In this document: positions 10,263 to 19,335 of the stretch, piece after piece | How the letters are laid out: every line of letters starts with the position of its first letter | Numbering within the stretch: position 1 is the first letter of the stretch | Assembly: GCF_011602365.1 (NCBI RefSeq) | Contig: NZ_JAAONZ010000006.1 | Coordinates: forward strand, 1 to 64,000 | Direction: 5' to 3' | DNA length: 64,000 bases | From: Pseudomaricurvus hydrocarbonicus | GTDB lineage: Bacteria > Pseudomonadota > Gammaproteobacteria > Pseudomonadales > Cellvibrionaceae | Notes under the pieces: generated by a model | Told to the model about the DNA's origin: nothing | What the model saw: the letters and a program-made list of their open reading frames with translations, nothing else | Databases searched by the model: none | Made by a program: the position numbers and the translations under genes

Positions 10263-10660
10263 GCAATTACCTTGTGAAATGGCTGCCACAGCCAGAGTGT
10301 CATCGGATGTGGGTGGTCTCCACCGAGCGAAAATTCTGGCAGGGAGGGGAACATAATGATTGAAGTCAGTTTAAAGAAAGCCGGCACTTAAGTCTGCTCG
10401 CCGCAGATCTTAACAACTTTTTGTAGATCTACAGACAAGTGAAGCTGGCTTGCAAGGAGCACCCGATGTCAAGTGGGAGCCGATTGCTGCCATAGAACCA
10501 ACGACGAACGAGGCGTTAGCAAGCTGCCGAATCCCGGTAATGACAGCACCAACTATCATCACGTGTTGGCAGACTTAGGTACAAGCACGCCCTGATCACT
10601 AGCCACGTGTTTTTACTCTATGTTGACTTGCCTGGCTGAAAGCATCCACCGGGTTGGCTG
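10263..10660. other. Intergenic region, no gene seen
   Basis: No family features or convincing open frame were seen. The AGATCT palindrome occurs twice (about 10405 and 10425). Otherwise the stretch is unremarkable. Confidence 0.4.
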
Positions 10661-11047
10661 TCAGGTTCCGGCGGCATAGGTCAGTGTTTTTCCCTGACCG
10701 TTAAGCACAGCCTGCGTGATGCCCCACAGCTGAACCACTTGATCATTGACGTCAACCGTCCCCGTTATTTTGGCGTCAAGCAGACAGGTGTAGATTGAGT
10801 GTCTGAGCGGCACGGCCTTAGCGACAAGGTAGTCCTCCAACCCCGCATCCGCGATTTGAATTTTGTCCCGCCCCTCGTTGGCCTGATCAATCCCTGCCAG
10901 GGGGTCTGCGCCGTCGTAGTTCATAAGAAAGGCTTTATGTGCATCGGCGCCTTCAATCAAGTACAGGTTCAGCCGGCCCTCGCGGTCTTCATAAGCCACC
11001 AGCAGACCACTGACGTCAATCACGCAATATTTATGATGTTGAAACAC
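10661..11047 (-). CDS. Small protein of unknown function
   Basis: An open frame of 128 codons from a GTG at 11047. The product (FQHHKYCVIDVSGLLVAYED, then GRLNLYLIEG) has alternating hydrophobic beta segments that look protein-like, and it has no signal peptide or membrane segment. I do not recognise it. No strong ribosome site was seen. It lies between the LysR gene and the broken MFS gene, all leftward. Confidence 0.45.
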   Translation of the reverse strand: MFQHHKYCVIDVSGLLVAYEDREGRLNLYLIEGADAHKAFLMNYDGADPLAGIDQANEGRDKIQIADAGLEDYLVAKAVPLRHSIYTCLLDAKITGTVDVNDQVVQLWGITQAVLNGQGKTLTYAAGT

Positions 11048-11143
11048 GCCCAGTCCTTAGCTTCACAGTTTGTCTTTACATTAAAGGCCTGAAATCATCA
11101 GCCTTGGCGACGCCAATGGGAAATCTGCCAGCGGGAGGCCGCC

Positions 11144-12088
11144 TCAGGATTGTATCAGCTCAACCGGGCGCTGATTGAAACGCACCTTGGGTTCATTGTG
11201 GCTCAACAACCATTTGCGGAAATTGGAAATGGCGTACTCGTTGCGCCGGTCCTCGTTATAGACCAGATAATAGGCCCCATCAATCTGATGCTCCAACTCG
11301 CACACCAACACCAGATTACCCGCCGCGATATCCTTTTGTACCAGATATTTTGGCAGCACCGACACCCCCAAACCGTGTTTAACCGCTTCCAGCAGTAAAG
11401 AGAAATGCTCAAACTGCCCCCCTTGAATTTGGGTGATTTCTTTTTCAGACATGCCAGCCGCTTTGAGCCAGGAGTCGGTAGAGGAAATCGGGTGATTGTG
11501 ATGCAGAAACGGCAACCCCAAAATACCATCCAGTTTTTGAGCGATGGGCTTTCTCCCCATGAGATCCGGGGATGCCACCGCGACCAGATTGTCGTAACGA
11601 AGAAACTCGGCGACACAGCCACGCCAATTGCCATGACCAAACAGAATGGCAACATCACACTTGCGGACATTGCGCTCCACGGACAGAAAGTCGGTGTGCA
11701 AATGCACCTTCACATCAGGATAGAGACTGCTGAACTCGGACAGCCTGGGCACCAGCCAATGCATCGCCATGGTCGGCTCCGTCACCACCTTCAAATCAAA
11801 ACTGCCATTCACGTAGTCGGCGATCGACACCCTATCGGTAATGTCCGCCAAACGAGCCAACAGCGCTTTGACTTCCAGCGCATACTGTTCGCCCACCGGA
11901 GTCAGTGTCAGCTGACCCTCATGCCGGTAAAACAGATTGCGGCCCAACTGCTGCTCCAGGCTCTTGATCTGTTTACTGACGGCACTTTGCGTCATGTGCA
12001 TCGCATTGGCAGCGTAAGTCATGCTCAAATGCTGAGCCACGGAATCAAAGCACTGCAAGGTGGTGATTTTGGGAAGGTTTCTACGCAT
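11144..12088 (-). CDS. LysR family transcriptional regulator
   Basis: The protein has 314 residues. The N-terminal winged helix-turn-helix runs from about residue 6 to 65 (LQCFDSVAQHLSMTYAANAM, TQSAVSKQIKSLEQQLG, LFYR) and the effector domain follows (VTEPTMAMHWLVPRLSEF). It is closest in form to the GcvA-like group. It is transcribed away from the TonB receptor gene across a 370-base gap holding a palindrome of LysR type, so it probably controls that receptor and the catabolic genes behind it. The inducer is unknown. Confidence 0.92.
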   Translation of the reverse strand: MRRNLPKITTLQCFDSVAQHLSMTYAANAMHMTQSAVSKQIKSLEQQLGRNLFYRHEGQLTLTPVGEQYALEVKALLARLADITDRVSIADYVNGSFDLKVVTEPTMAMHWLVPRLSEFSSLYPDVKVHLHTDFLSVERNVRKCDVAILFGHGNWRGCVAEFLRYDNLVAVASPDLMGRKPIAQKLDGILGLPFLHHNHPISSTDSWLKAAGMSEKEITQIQGGQFEHFSLLLEAVKHGLGVSVLPKYLVQKDIAAGNLVLVCELEHQIDGAYYLVYNEDRRNEYAISNFRKWLLSHNEPKVRFNQRPVELIQS

Positions 12089-12340
12089 TTTTCAAGCCTT
12101 AACAGCAGGACCCTTTAGAGTTGATGCCCGGTATGGCAAATCACAAACGGCCACTGGCCAGCAATACACAAAAATCGAATTCAGCTTAACAGACAAATGT
12201 TTCGATCAACCAAATGTGCACTTCGCGACACCCACCGCGCTCGTGATAAACCCGAATTTCCCGGTGTAAACGCCAGAAACGGCCGCTTTTTGCCCCAATA
12301 GCGCGCACCGGACAGTTTTTCATGCACCATACTGGCCACC

Positions 12341-12355
12341 ATTCCATTATGGAAT
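12341..12355. promoter_or_regulatory. Candidate LysR operator, perfect palindrome
   Basis: ATTCCATTATGGAAT has 7-bp arms around one central base and fits the LysR T-N11-A pattern. It lies in the 370-base LysR/TonB-receptor gap (12089-12458), about 250 bases from the LysR start and 100 from the receptor start. The rest of the gap shows no gene. Confidence 0.5.
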
Positions 12356-12458
12356 ACCACAGTGCTTTTTGTGAAGTATTTAAACCCCGCTGTTGTGGAT
12401 AGTATTTGAAACATACCGAGGCAGGATTTCAGGCAACTATCCATAAGGCAGGGCTACC

Positions 12459-14813
12459 ATGTTTAAACCCAAGCAACTCCACACAGCAATATGTTCAGCC
12501 ATACTCGCGATTCCCCCGATGGCCATAGCACAATCGCAGCTCGAAGAAATTACCGTCACCGCAACGCGCAGGGCGACCAACGTTCAGGACGTACCTTACA
12601 ACATCTCTGCCTTTGACGGTTCCAAACTTTCTGCGCAAGGCATTAACGACTTTTCAAAAATCGCCCGCAGCATTCCGGGGTTAACCCTGTCCGACAGCGG
12701 TCGCAGCAAGAACGGCATCAATAACGGTATCGTGATGCGCGGGCTCAATGTCTCCGGGACCGGTAATGAAGACTTCCCCAGTCTGACCGACCCGGTTGTG
12801 TCGGTGTACATGAACGAAACACCGGTGTTTGCCAACCTGGAGCTGCGCGACATGGACCGGGTGGAGGTCTTGCGCGGCCCACAGGCCACACTCTACGGTT
12901 CAGGCTCACTGGCCGGCACCATGAAATACATTCCGGCCGCACCTGACATGGACGAAGTGTCCGGCTCGATCAAGGGCAAAGCCTCTGTCACTGACGAATC
13001 TGACGATTACAACACCGATATTGAGGCCACCATAAATGTGCCTCTGACCGATAAACTGGCCTTTCGCGGTACCGTGGCCAACCTGGACAACGCGGGCTAC
13101 ATCGATTCTGCGTACATTGAAGAGCTCGATAGCAACGGTCAGCCGACCGGCAATGCCATCATCAAAAAAGACATCAATGACGAATCCGTACAGATGGCCC
13201 GCGGTACTTTATTGTTTGCCCCCACCGATGCCACCGACATTTCCTTCATGTACAACTACCAGAAGGATGAGATTGGCGGCTCCTCCGCCACCGCCGCCGG
13301 TCTGGATGGCTATGAATCCGCCACCAAGGTGCTGGAAGAGTTCGAACGCGAAGTGTCCCTCGGCTCACTGATTGTCAAACACGATTTTGGCTTTGCGGAA
13401 CTGACCTCGGCCACGTCCCTGACCACCAACGAAGCCGACAGCGTTCACGACCAGAGCTACAACTACGGCTATTCCGGTTTCTGGGCTTACTACGCCGGCG
13501 TTCCCCGCGAAGTTGTGACCGGTAAAAAACACTACGAAAGCAAATCCACCACCCAGGAATTTCGCCTGACCTCCAACGGCGAAGGCAAGCTGGACTGGCT
13601 GGTCGGTGCCTATTACAACGATGTCGAGTTTGACGCCGAGAGCTACGACTACATCGCCGGCGTTGACGAGTTGTACGCTATGGTCAACCCACAGGCACCC
13701 GACCTGGGCTACAGCAACTTTCTCGAAAGTGAATTTGAAGACCGCGCGGTCTTCGGTGAGCTGACCTATCACGTCAGCGATGCCTGGCAAGTGACCGCCG
13801 GTGCGCGCTATTTCGATCAAAAGTTCTTTGCGGCGCAAAGCATCACCCTGCCACCCTGCGGCATCTTCTGTGGTGAAGGCGCCCTGGGATTGAGCCAAGC
13901 CTCCGGCAAAGAAAGCTTTTCAGATACGTTGTTTAAATTCAATACATCCTATGATTTCAGCGACAGCGGCAAAGTGTATTTCACCATTGCGGAAGGTTTC
14001 CGCCACGGTGGCGCCAATGGTGTACCGGTAGACAACTTATCCACCCCCGTTGTTGAAGGTGGTGTGTTTGCCGAACACCCGGACTACCTGTTCTTTGACC
14101 CCGATAAATCCGTTAACTATGAAATTGGCTTTAAGGGCTATCTGACCGACGCCGCTCGCTATTCTGTCGCCTTCTTCTATGTTGACTGGAATGACCCCAT
14201 TCTGATCGTGCAAACCCCCAACGGCGGTTTTCCCGTCATGTACAACGGCGACGAAGCCGAAAGTAAAGGCGTTGAGCTGGAGCTCAACACGCAGTTAACC
14301 GAATCACTGGCCTTTAATATCGGCTACACCTACACCGCCGCCAAGCTCACCAAAGACTTTTATATCCCCAATGTCAGTGGCGGGGTCGAATCCTCTACGC
14401 TGGGTGGTCAAAAGGGCGATGATTTGCCCGGTATCCCGACTCATACGGCCACCGCGTCGCTGTCTTACACCCGCGCGCTCGATATGGGGGCTGACCTGAC
14501 GGCGCATCTGGGCGTGTCTTACAAAGGGGATTTTGTCACCGGCTTTGCAGAGCCCTCTTCGCTTGCCGCCAACAGCTACGATGAGATTGACAGCTCGACA
14601 CTGGCCGATGCTTACCTCGCCTTAACCTTTCCAAAGTGGAGCGTTTCCCTCTACGCAGACAACCTGACCAATGCCGATGACATCACCACCAGTGACGGTA
14701 ACGGCAAGTACACAGGGTCTAAACCCGGTCTGCAATACGCGGCCAACCTGGGCGATCAGGAATACCGTGTTCGACCACGCACCATTGGTATCAGCGCCAG
14801 TTACAATTTTTGA
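12459..14813 (+). CDS. TonB-dependent outer-membrane receptor
   Basis: The protein has 784 residues. It has a signal peptide (AICSAILAIPPMAIAQ), then a TonB box region EEITVTATRR at about residues 29-38 and a plug domain with DRVEVLRGPQATLYGSGSLAG. The beta barrel ends in the terminal aromatic SASYNF expected of outer-membrane proteins. It imports a substrate across the outer membrane using TonB energy. The absence of a siderophore-type context and the catabolic genes downstream suggest an organic nutrient. It is divergent from a LysR gene and is followed by an 11-bp stem hairpin and a TPR-sulfotransferase gene, a neighbour often seen with such receptors. Confidence 0.93.
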   Translation: MFKPKQLHTAICSAILAIPPMAIAQSQLEEITVTATRRATNVQDVPYNISAFDGSKLSAQGINDFSKIARSIPGLTLSDSGRSKNGINNGIVMRGLNVSGTGNEDFPSLTDPVVSVYMNETPVFANLELRDMDRVEVLRGPQATLYGSGSLAGTMKYIPAAPDMDEVSGSIKGKASVTDESDDYNTDIEATINVPLTDKLAFRGTVANLDNAGYIDSAYIEELDSNGQPTGNAIIKKDINDESVQMARGTLLFAPTDATDISFMYNYQKDEIGGSSATAAGLDGYESATKVLEEFEREVSLGSLIVKHDFGFAELTSATSLTTNEADSVHDQSYNYGYSGFWAYYAGVPREVVTGKKHYESKSTTQEFRLTSNGEGKLDWLVGAYYNDVEFDAESYDYIAGVDELYAMVNPQAPDLGYSNFLESEFEDRAVFGELTYHVSDAWQVTAGARYFDQKFFAAQSITLPPCGIFCGEGALGLSQASGKESFSDTLFKFNTSYDFSDSGKVYFTIAEGFRHGGANGVPVDNLSTPVVEGGVFAEHPDYLFFDPDKSVNYEIGFKGYLTDAARYSVAFFYVDWNDPILIVQTPNGGFPVMYNGDEAESKGVELELNTQLTESLAFNIGYTYTAAKLTKDFYIPNVSGGVESSTLGGQKGDDLPGIPTHTATASLSYTRALDMGADLTAHLGVSYKGDFVTGFAEPSSLAANSYDEIDSSTLADAYLALTFPKWSVSLYADNLTNADDITTSDGNGKYTGSKPGLQYAANLGDQEYRVRPRTIGISASYNF

Positions 14814-14850
14814 TGAGTTCCAGCGACTGACCCCGCACCGCGCGTGAAAT

Positions 14851-14882
14851 CCGGAAAGGTGAGTTATGAACCACCTTTCCGG
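14851..14882 (+). terminator. Hairpin after the TonB receptor gene
   Basis: A perfect 11-bp inverted repeat CCGGAAAGGTG / CACCTTTCCGG with a 10-base loop lies 37 bases after the receptor stop. There is no T-run, so it may attenuate rather than end transcription into the next gene. Confidence 0.5.
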
Positions 14883-15032
14883 CTTCTCCCGCACAATGTC
14901 CAACAATTTGCCCGTCAATCAGGCAAGAAGGCTCACCCTCGTGAGGGCTGCAGGAGGAGACTACACTTTATGTTAAGCTTTTCGTCTCTCCCAAATTCAT
15001 CCCCCCCTTTTCCACATTCACCCGAGCTGACC

Positions 15033-16673
15033 ATGACTGATAAATCGACTTCCGAACAGGATCAGGTATTTTCCCAACAGGTACAAAAAGCCCAACACCT
15101 TTTGGATGCGGGCAAATTTGACGATGCTGCGATTGTCTGTGTCAGCCTGGCGAAAACCTACCCCGGGCAAGGTATCTGCTGGCTGCTTTTATCAACCGTC
15201 AGTCTGGCGCTGAAGAAACTGCCACTGGCGGTTGACGCTGCACTGCGGGCAGTTCAAAACGAACCCAACAACCCGCAGTATTTCATGCAGGTGGCGCGCT
15301 GTTATCTGACCAATCAGGACTGGCAGCAAGCCCGTAAAGCGTTGAATTACGCGCAAAACATTCAGTCCGAAAAAGCCCCTGATTTGTTAACCCAGCTGGG
15401 AACACTGTTGTTTGAGGCCAATCAACTGGATGACGCTCTGGCGTGTTACAACCAGGCTCTGCAGAAGGATGCCCGTCACATTGCCAGCCTCTACAACCGG
15501 GCTGCGGTGCGTCGCTTTAGCGGTGATAACCAGGGCGCAGAGCAGGACTACCGTGAGCTGTTGCAACAGCAGCCCGGTGATTTCGAAGCCTGCCATAACC
15601 TGCTGCAATTGCGCCGCTACACCCGCCAGGATGCCATGCTTGCGCTGATTGATCGCTGCAGTGAACTCAATCCGGGCAACTGGCGGGCGCAGGTTCAGCT
15701 GGGCTATGCCAGGGGCAAATATCTGGAGGACACCAAAGACTACAGTGGTGCCTTTGATGCTTACGCAAACGCAGCGACCGTGAAACGTCAAAACAGCCCT
15801 TACCAGCTCGAGAAATCACTTGAACTGATGTCACGCTTGCCCAGTGCTTTCGATAACCACGTTCAGTTAACCGGTGTTGGCCATGGCGCCGGGGAAGGTT
15901 CAGCGCTCTCACAATCCCCAGAACCTATCTTTGTCGTGGGGTTACCCCGCACCGGAACCACACTGGTCGAGCGTATCATCAGCAGTCATTCAGAGGTTGT
16001 CAGTGGTGGCGAGCTGAACAGCCTGCCACTGGCCCTGATGGAAAGCATGGGATTAAACTGCTTTACTGACCCGTTCAGCATCACCATCGACCAATGTTTG
16101 TCCATCAAGCCCGAGCAATACCGTTACATTCATGATCGCTATTTGCAGCTGAGCCTGGATCGTCTGGGTGCCAATACCGACACCCATTACTTTCTGGATA
16201 AGCTACCGTTCAATGCGCTTTACATCGGCTACATTCTGGCAGCTTTCCCCAAGGCAAAAATCCTTCACCTTGATCGTCACCCCATGGATACCGCATGGAG
16301 TAACTTCAAAATGTTATTCAATCACGGCTACGGCTACTCCTACGATCTGCAAGCACTGGGGGCTTACATTATTGCCCATCAGCAAATGATGGACGCCTGG
16401 AAAAGCCGTTTCCCCGAGAATATTTACTCGGTGAAGTACGAAGCCTTAGTGCAGGCGCCGGATCAAAACATCCAGCGCATGCTGCAACACTGCCAACTGG
16501 CGCCAGAGCGCAGCTGCTTTGAATTCCATAACAATCAAGCCGCCAGCCAAACTGCCAGCGCCAGCCAGATAAGGCAACCGATTTATCAAAGCGCTGCCGG
16601 TCACTGGAAGCATTTCGAACCGCAGCTTTCTTCACTTAAGCAGATGTTCACCGAGGCTGGACTGAACATCTAG
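15033..16673 (+). CDS. TPR-repeat sulfotransferase family protein
   Basis: About 546 residues from the ATG at 15033. The first half is a series of tetratricopeptide repeats (from about residue 15 to 270, for example LAKTYPGQGICWLLLSTVSL and ALQKDARHIASLYNRAAV). The second half is a PAPS-type sulfotransferase domain with the 5'-phosphosulfate loop VGLPRTGTTLVERII, then GGELNSL, and the 3'-phosphate motif KILHLDRHPMDTAWSNF. The acceptor is unknown. An ATG further upstream at 14844 is open but passes through the terminator hairpin and gives no domain, so I reject it. Pairing with a TonB receptor is common in such organisms, but its meaning is unestablished. Confidence 0.88.
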   Translation: MTDKSTSEQDQVFSQQVQKAQHLLDAGKFDDAAIVCVSLAKTYPGQGICWLLLSTVSLALKKLPLAVDAALRAVQNEPNNPQYFMQVARCYLTNQDWQQARKALNYAQNIQSEKAPDLLTQLGTLLFEANQLDDALACYNQALQKDARHIASLYNRAAVRRFSGDNQGAEQDYRELLQQQPGDFEACHNLLQLRRYTRQDAMLALIDRCSELNPGNWRAQVQLGYARGKYLEDTKDYSGAFDAYANAATVKRQNSPYQLEKSLELMSRLPSAFDNHVQLTGVGHGAGEGSALSQSPEPIFVVGLPRTGTTLVERIISSHSEVVSGGELNSLPLALMESMGLNCFTDPFSITIDQCLSIKPEQYRYIHDRYLQLSLDRLGANTDTHYFLDKLPFNALYIGYILAAFPKAKILHLDRHPMDTAWSNFKMLFNHGYGYSYDLQALGAYIIAHQQMMDAWKSRFPENIYSVKYEALVQAPDQNIQRMLQHCQLAPERSCFEFHNNQAASQTASASQIRQPIYQSAAGHWKHFEPQLSSLKQMFTEAGLNI

Positions 16674-16740
16674 TGCCAACAATTGATTCAGACAACTTGT
16701 GTAGACCACTGATTTAGACCACTGACGTATTAGGAACACT

Positions 16741-17622
16741 ATGAAACAGCTGAGTATTTTCCAATCCATGTGGGGCATGGAATTTGATCGCCCGGACGGT
16801 TTTCAATGGACACTGGAACAGAAAATTCAAAAGATCGCTGAAGCCGGCTTTGCCGGGGTCAGCTTCGACGTCCCTCATCACAATCAGGCCTTTGTCCAAC
16901 AAGCTCAACCGTTATTAAAGGAGTGTGGACTCAAGTCGGCGTTCAATGTATTTGTGAACAGTTCCGACAGCTACCGCACGGTTACTCAGTGGGCCAGTGA
17001 GCTTGACTGCCCGCCGGAGTTTATCGGCATCATTGGCCAGATATCGCCCTGGAACACTCACGACGTTGCTCAGCAAACCCGTGAGTGGATGGCGATTGGC
17101 CAGGCGGCTGGTATACCCACCCACGTTGAAGTGCATCGCAATTGCATGACCAATGACTTTTTGTTCACCCTGCAATTGATGGATGAAGTCCCCGATCTGC
17201 TGATGGTGGCCGACTTGTCACACGCACTGGTCAATCAGGAGTGGTATCTGCCGCTCTCCCAGGACGCCCAACAACTCGTGTCACGCTTTTTGCAACGCAC
17301 TCAGGCCTTTCATGGTCGCGTCGGTACTCGTGAGCAAGCGCAGGTGGCCTTAAGCTTTCCGCAGCACCAGCCCTGGTTTGAATTATTTCAAAGCTGGTGG
17401 CTGGAGGGTTTCCGCAGCTGGCAAGCGCGTAACGCCTCAACCCCTGATGCCCGCTGTGTGTTTGTGTGTGAACTCGGACCGCCGCCTTACGCCATTACCG
17501 GTGCCGATGGCCATGAACTCAGTGACCGCTGGCAAGATGCCCTGATACTCAAAGGCACCGCCGAGCGCCTGTGGGAGCAAGCGCTCAGTACTAACACCAT
17601 GACCGCATTGCAGGAGTCCTGA
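16741..17622 (+). CDS. Sugar phosphate isomerase/epimerase-like TIM-barrel protein
   Basis: The protein has 293 residues of the xylose-isomerase-like TIM-barrel superfamily. It opens with strand-helix units (KIQKIAEAGFAGVSFDVPHH), and candidate metal ligands fall at strand ends (HVEVHRNCM with E and H, DLSHALV with D and H, ELGPPPYAI with E). Such proteins isomerise or cleave sugars, ketoacids or inositols. The exact reaction cannot be read here. Its TGA abuts the start of the AruI-like gene, so the two are translated from one message. A role in handling the substrate of that decarboxylase is inferred from position. Confidence 0.8.
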   Translation: MKQLSIFQSMWGMEFDRPDGFQWTLEQKIQKIAEAGFAGVSFDVPHHNQAFVQQAQPLLKECGLKSAFNVFVNSSDSYRTVTQWASELDCPPEFIGIIGQISPWNTHDVAQQTREWMAIGQAAGIPTHVEVHRNCMTNDFLFTLQLMDEVPDLLMVADLSHALVNQEWYLPLSQDAQQLVSRFLQRTQAFHGRVGTREQAQVALSFPQHQPWFELFQSWWLEGFRSWQARNASTPDARCVFVCELGPPPYAITGADGHELSDRWQDALILKGTAERLWEQALSTNTMTALQES

Positions 17623-17625
17623 GTG

Positions 17626-19236
17626 ATGAAGACCTGTGGAACCTTGATACCCGAGTTGTTAAAAAGCTACGGCGTCGACACTATTTTTGGCATTCCCGGC
17701 GTGCACAGCGTCGAGATGTACCGCGGCATCGAAGCAAGCGGACTGCGACACATTACCCCACGCCACGAACAGGGCGCCGGTTTTATGGCCGATGGCTATG
17801 CCCGGGCAACGGGTAAGCCGGGCGTGTGTTTTATCATTACCGGTCCGGGCATGACCAACATCGTGACCGCTATGGGCCAGGCCCTGCAGGACTCCATTCC
17901 CATGCTGGTGATCTCGGCGGTCAACGGCCGCGCCGATCTCGCCATGGGCGAAGGCCGCCTGCATGAACTGCCCAACCAATTGGCGTTAACCTCTGAAGTG
18001 TCGCGCTACAGCCACACCTTAATGGACGTCAAAAACCTGCCCAAAGTGCTGGCCCACGCGTTCAGCATTTTCAACAGCCAGCGTCCGGGACCGGTACACA
18101 TTGAGATCCCCCTGGATGTGATGATTCAGGATGCCAGCGCCATCGACACCAGCGCCTGGCCGCTGCCTCAAGCCTCCGTCGCCGCGCCACAGGCCATCGC
18201 CGAGGCCGCGCAACGGCTCAACCAAGCCAAGCGTCCGCTGATGGTGCTTGGTGGCGGTGCCGGCAAGGCCTCCGCGCCGGTAACAGCGCTGGCGGAAACA
18301 CTGGGTATGCCCGTCATCAACACCAACAATGCCAAGGGGGTACTGCCCGCATCGCACCCTCTGGCAGTCGGCGGGTCCCCCTCCCTGAAGCACTTGCGTG
18401 ATGAGCTGGAACAACACGCGGATGTCATTCTGGCGGTGGGCACCGAGTTTGCGGAAACCGACTACGACTTTTTCTTTCTGGGCGACCTTAACATCCAGGG
18501 CCAGGTCATTCGCATCGACATCGACGCCGGCCAGCTGTGCCGCAATGTCAAAGCCGACATCCCGCTGCTGGGCGATGCCGCACAAACCTGCGCCAGTCTG
18601 GCCAATCAGATTGACCGCGCCGCCGCCGCCCAGTTACAACAAGGCGAGGCGCGAGCTGCTCAACTGCGAGAAGCACAAATCGAGCTCAGGGACCCGGATT
18701 ACCAGGCCTTCTTCTCAACCATCCACGATGTCTTACCCGACGCCATTATCGTGGGGGATTCTACCCAGCCGGCCTACTTCGCCCAGGTACATCACAACTG
18801 TGAAAAGCCCGGTCGTTACTTTCACTCGGCCACCGGCTTCGGTACTTTGGGCTATGCCTTTCCCGCGGCCCAGGGCGCCAAACTGGGGCAACCGGAGCTG
18901 CCGGTGCTCTGCCTGACCGGCGATGGCGGTGGCCAGTTCAGTCTCAACGAACTCAGCAGCGCGGTTGAAGCCAACCTCAAGGTGATTTTTCTGGTCTGGA
19001 ACAATCAGGGGCACGGAGAAATCCGTCGCTTTATGGATGACAAAGATGTGCCCCAAATCGGCGTGAATATTCACACGCCCGACTATGCGGCGCTGGCTGA
19101 AGCCTGTGGCATGCGCGGTGCCAACGCCACCAGTCTGGCAGAGTTTGAACAGTGCCTGCGCGACGCCGCAGACCATGATGGCCCTTGCCTCATTAACATT
19201 GCTGAAGCAGGCCTGGTGTCCGGCTACCCCTGGTAG
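17626..19236 (+). CDS. aruI: ThDP-dependent decarboxylase, 5-guanidino-2-oxopentanoate decarboxylase-like
   Basis: The protein has about 536 residues. The catalytic Glu lies in TPRHEQGAGFMADGYARA (near residue 48) and the ThDP/metal motif GDGGGQFSLNEL is at about residues 432-443, with all three domains of the acetolactate-synthase fold. FGIPGVHSVEMYRG and the HELPNQ stretch match 2-ketoarginine decarboxylase (AruI) of the arginine transaminase pathway better than true acetolactate synthase. A matching AruH-like aminotransferase lies 4 kb away, which supports the call. A related 2-oxoacid could be the true substrate. GTG at 17623 precedes the ATG. GGAG upstream supports the start. Confidence 0.8.
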   Translation: MKTCGTLIPELLKSYGVDTIFGIPGVHSVEMYRGIEASGLRHITPRHEQGAGFMADGYARATGKPGVCFIITGPGMTNIVTAMGQALQDSIPMLVISAVNGRADLAMGEGRLHELPNQLALTSEVSRYSHTLMDVKNLPKVLAHAFSIFNSQRPGPVHIEIPLDVMIQDASAIDTSAWPLPQASVAAPQAIAEAAQRLNQAKRPLMVLGGGAGKASAPVTALAETLGMPVINTNNAKGVLPASHPLAVGGSPSLKHLRDELEQHADVILAVGTEFAETDYDFFFLGDLNIQGQVIRIDIDAGQLCRNVKADIPLLGDAAQTCASLANQIDRAAAAQLQQGEARAAQLREAQIELRDPDYQAFFSTIHDVLPDAIIVGDSTQPAYFAQVHHNCEKPGRYFHSATGFGTLGYAFPAAQGAKLGQPELPVLCLTGDGGGQFSLNELSSAVEANLKVIFLVWNNQGHGEIRRFMDDKDVPQIGVNIHTPDYAALAEACGMRGANATSLAEFEQCLRDAADHDGPCLINIAEAGLVSGYPW

Positions 19237-19284
19237 CCAAGAGAAGAACCGCTAGCGCCGGAAGTTTGAGAGCCGCAGCCCAGT

Positions 19285-19307
19285 CCCCTCCTGCCCGGCG
19301 GGAGGGG
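19285..19307 (+). terminator. GC-rich hairpin between aruI-like and dehydrogenase genes
   Basis: CCCCTCC and GGAGGGG arms with inner GCC/GGC pairs lie in the 99-base gap. The right arm sits four bases before an ATG at 19309, so it could instead mask a ribosome site and control translation of the next gene. Confidence 0.4.
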
Positions 19308-19335
19308 CATGAGAGAACAGCCATTGAGTCATACC

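Noticed and set aside
14844-15032. N-terminal extension of the TPR-sulfotransferase
   Set aside because: It would translate the terminator hairpin and has no domain. The ATG at 15033 begins the normal repeat region.
17626-19236. True acetolactate synthase
   Set aside because: The sequence follows AruI more closely, there is no small regulatory subunit gene, and an AruH-like gene is nearby.
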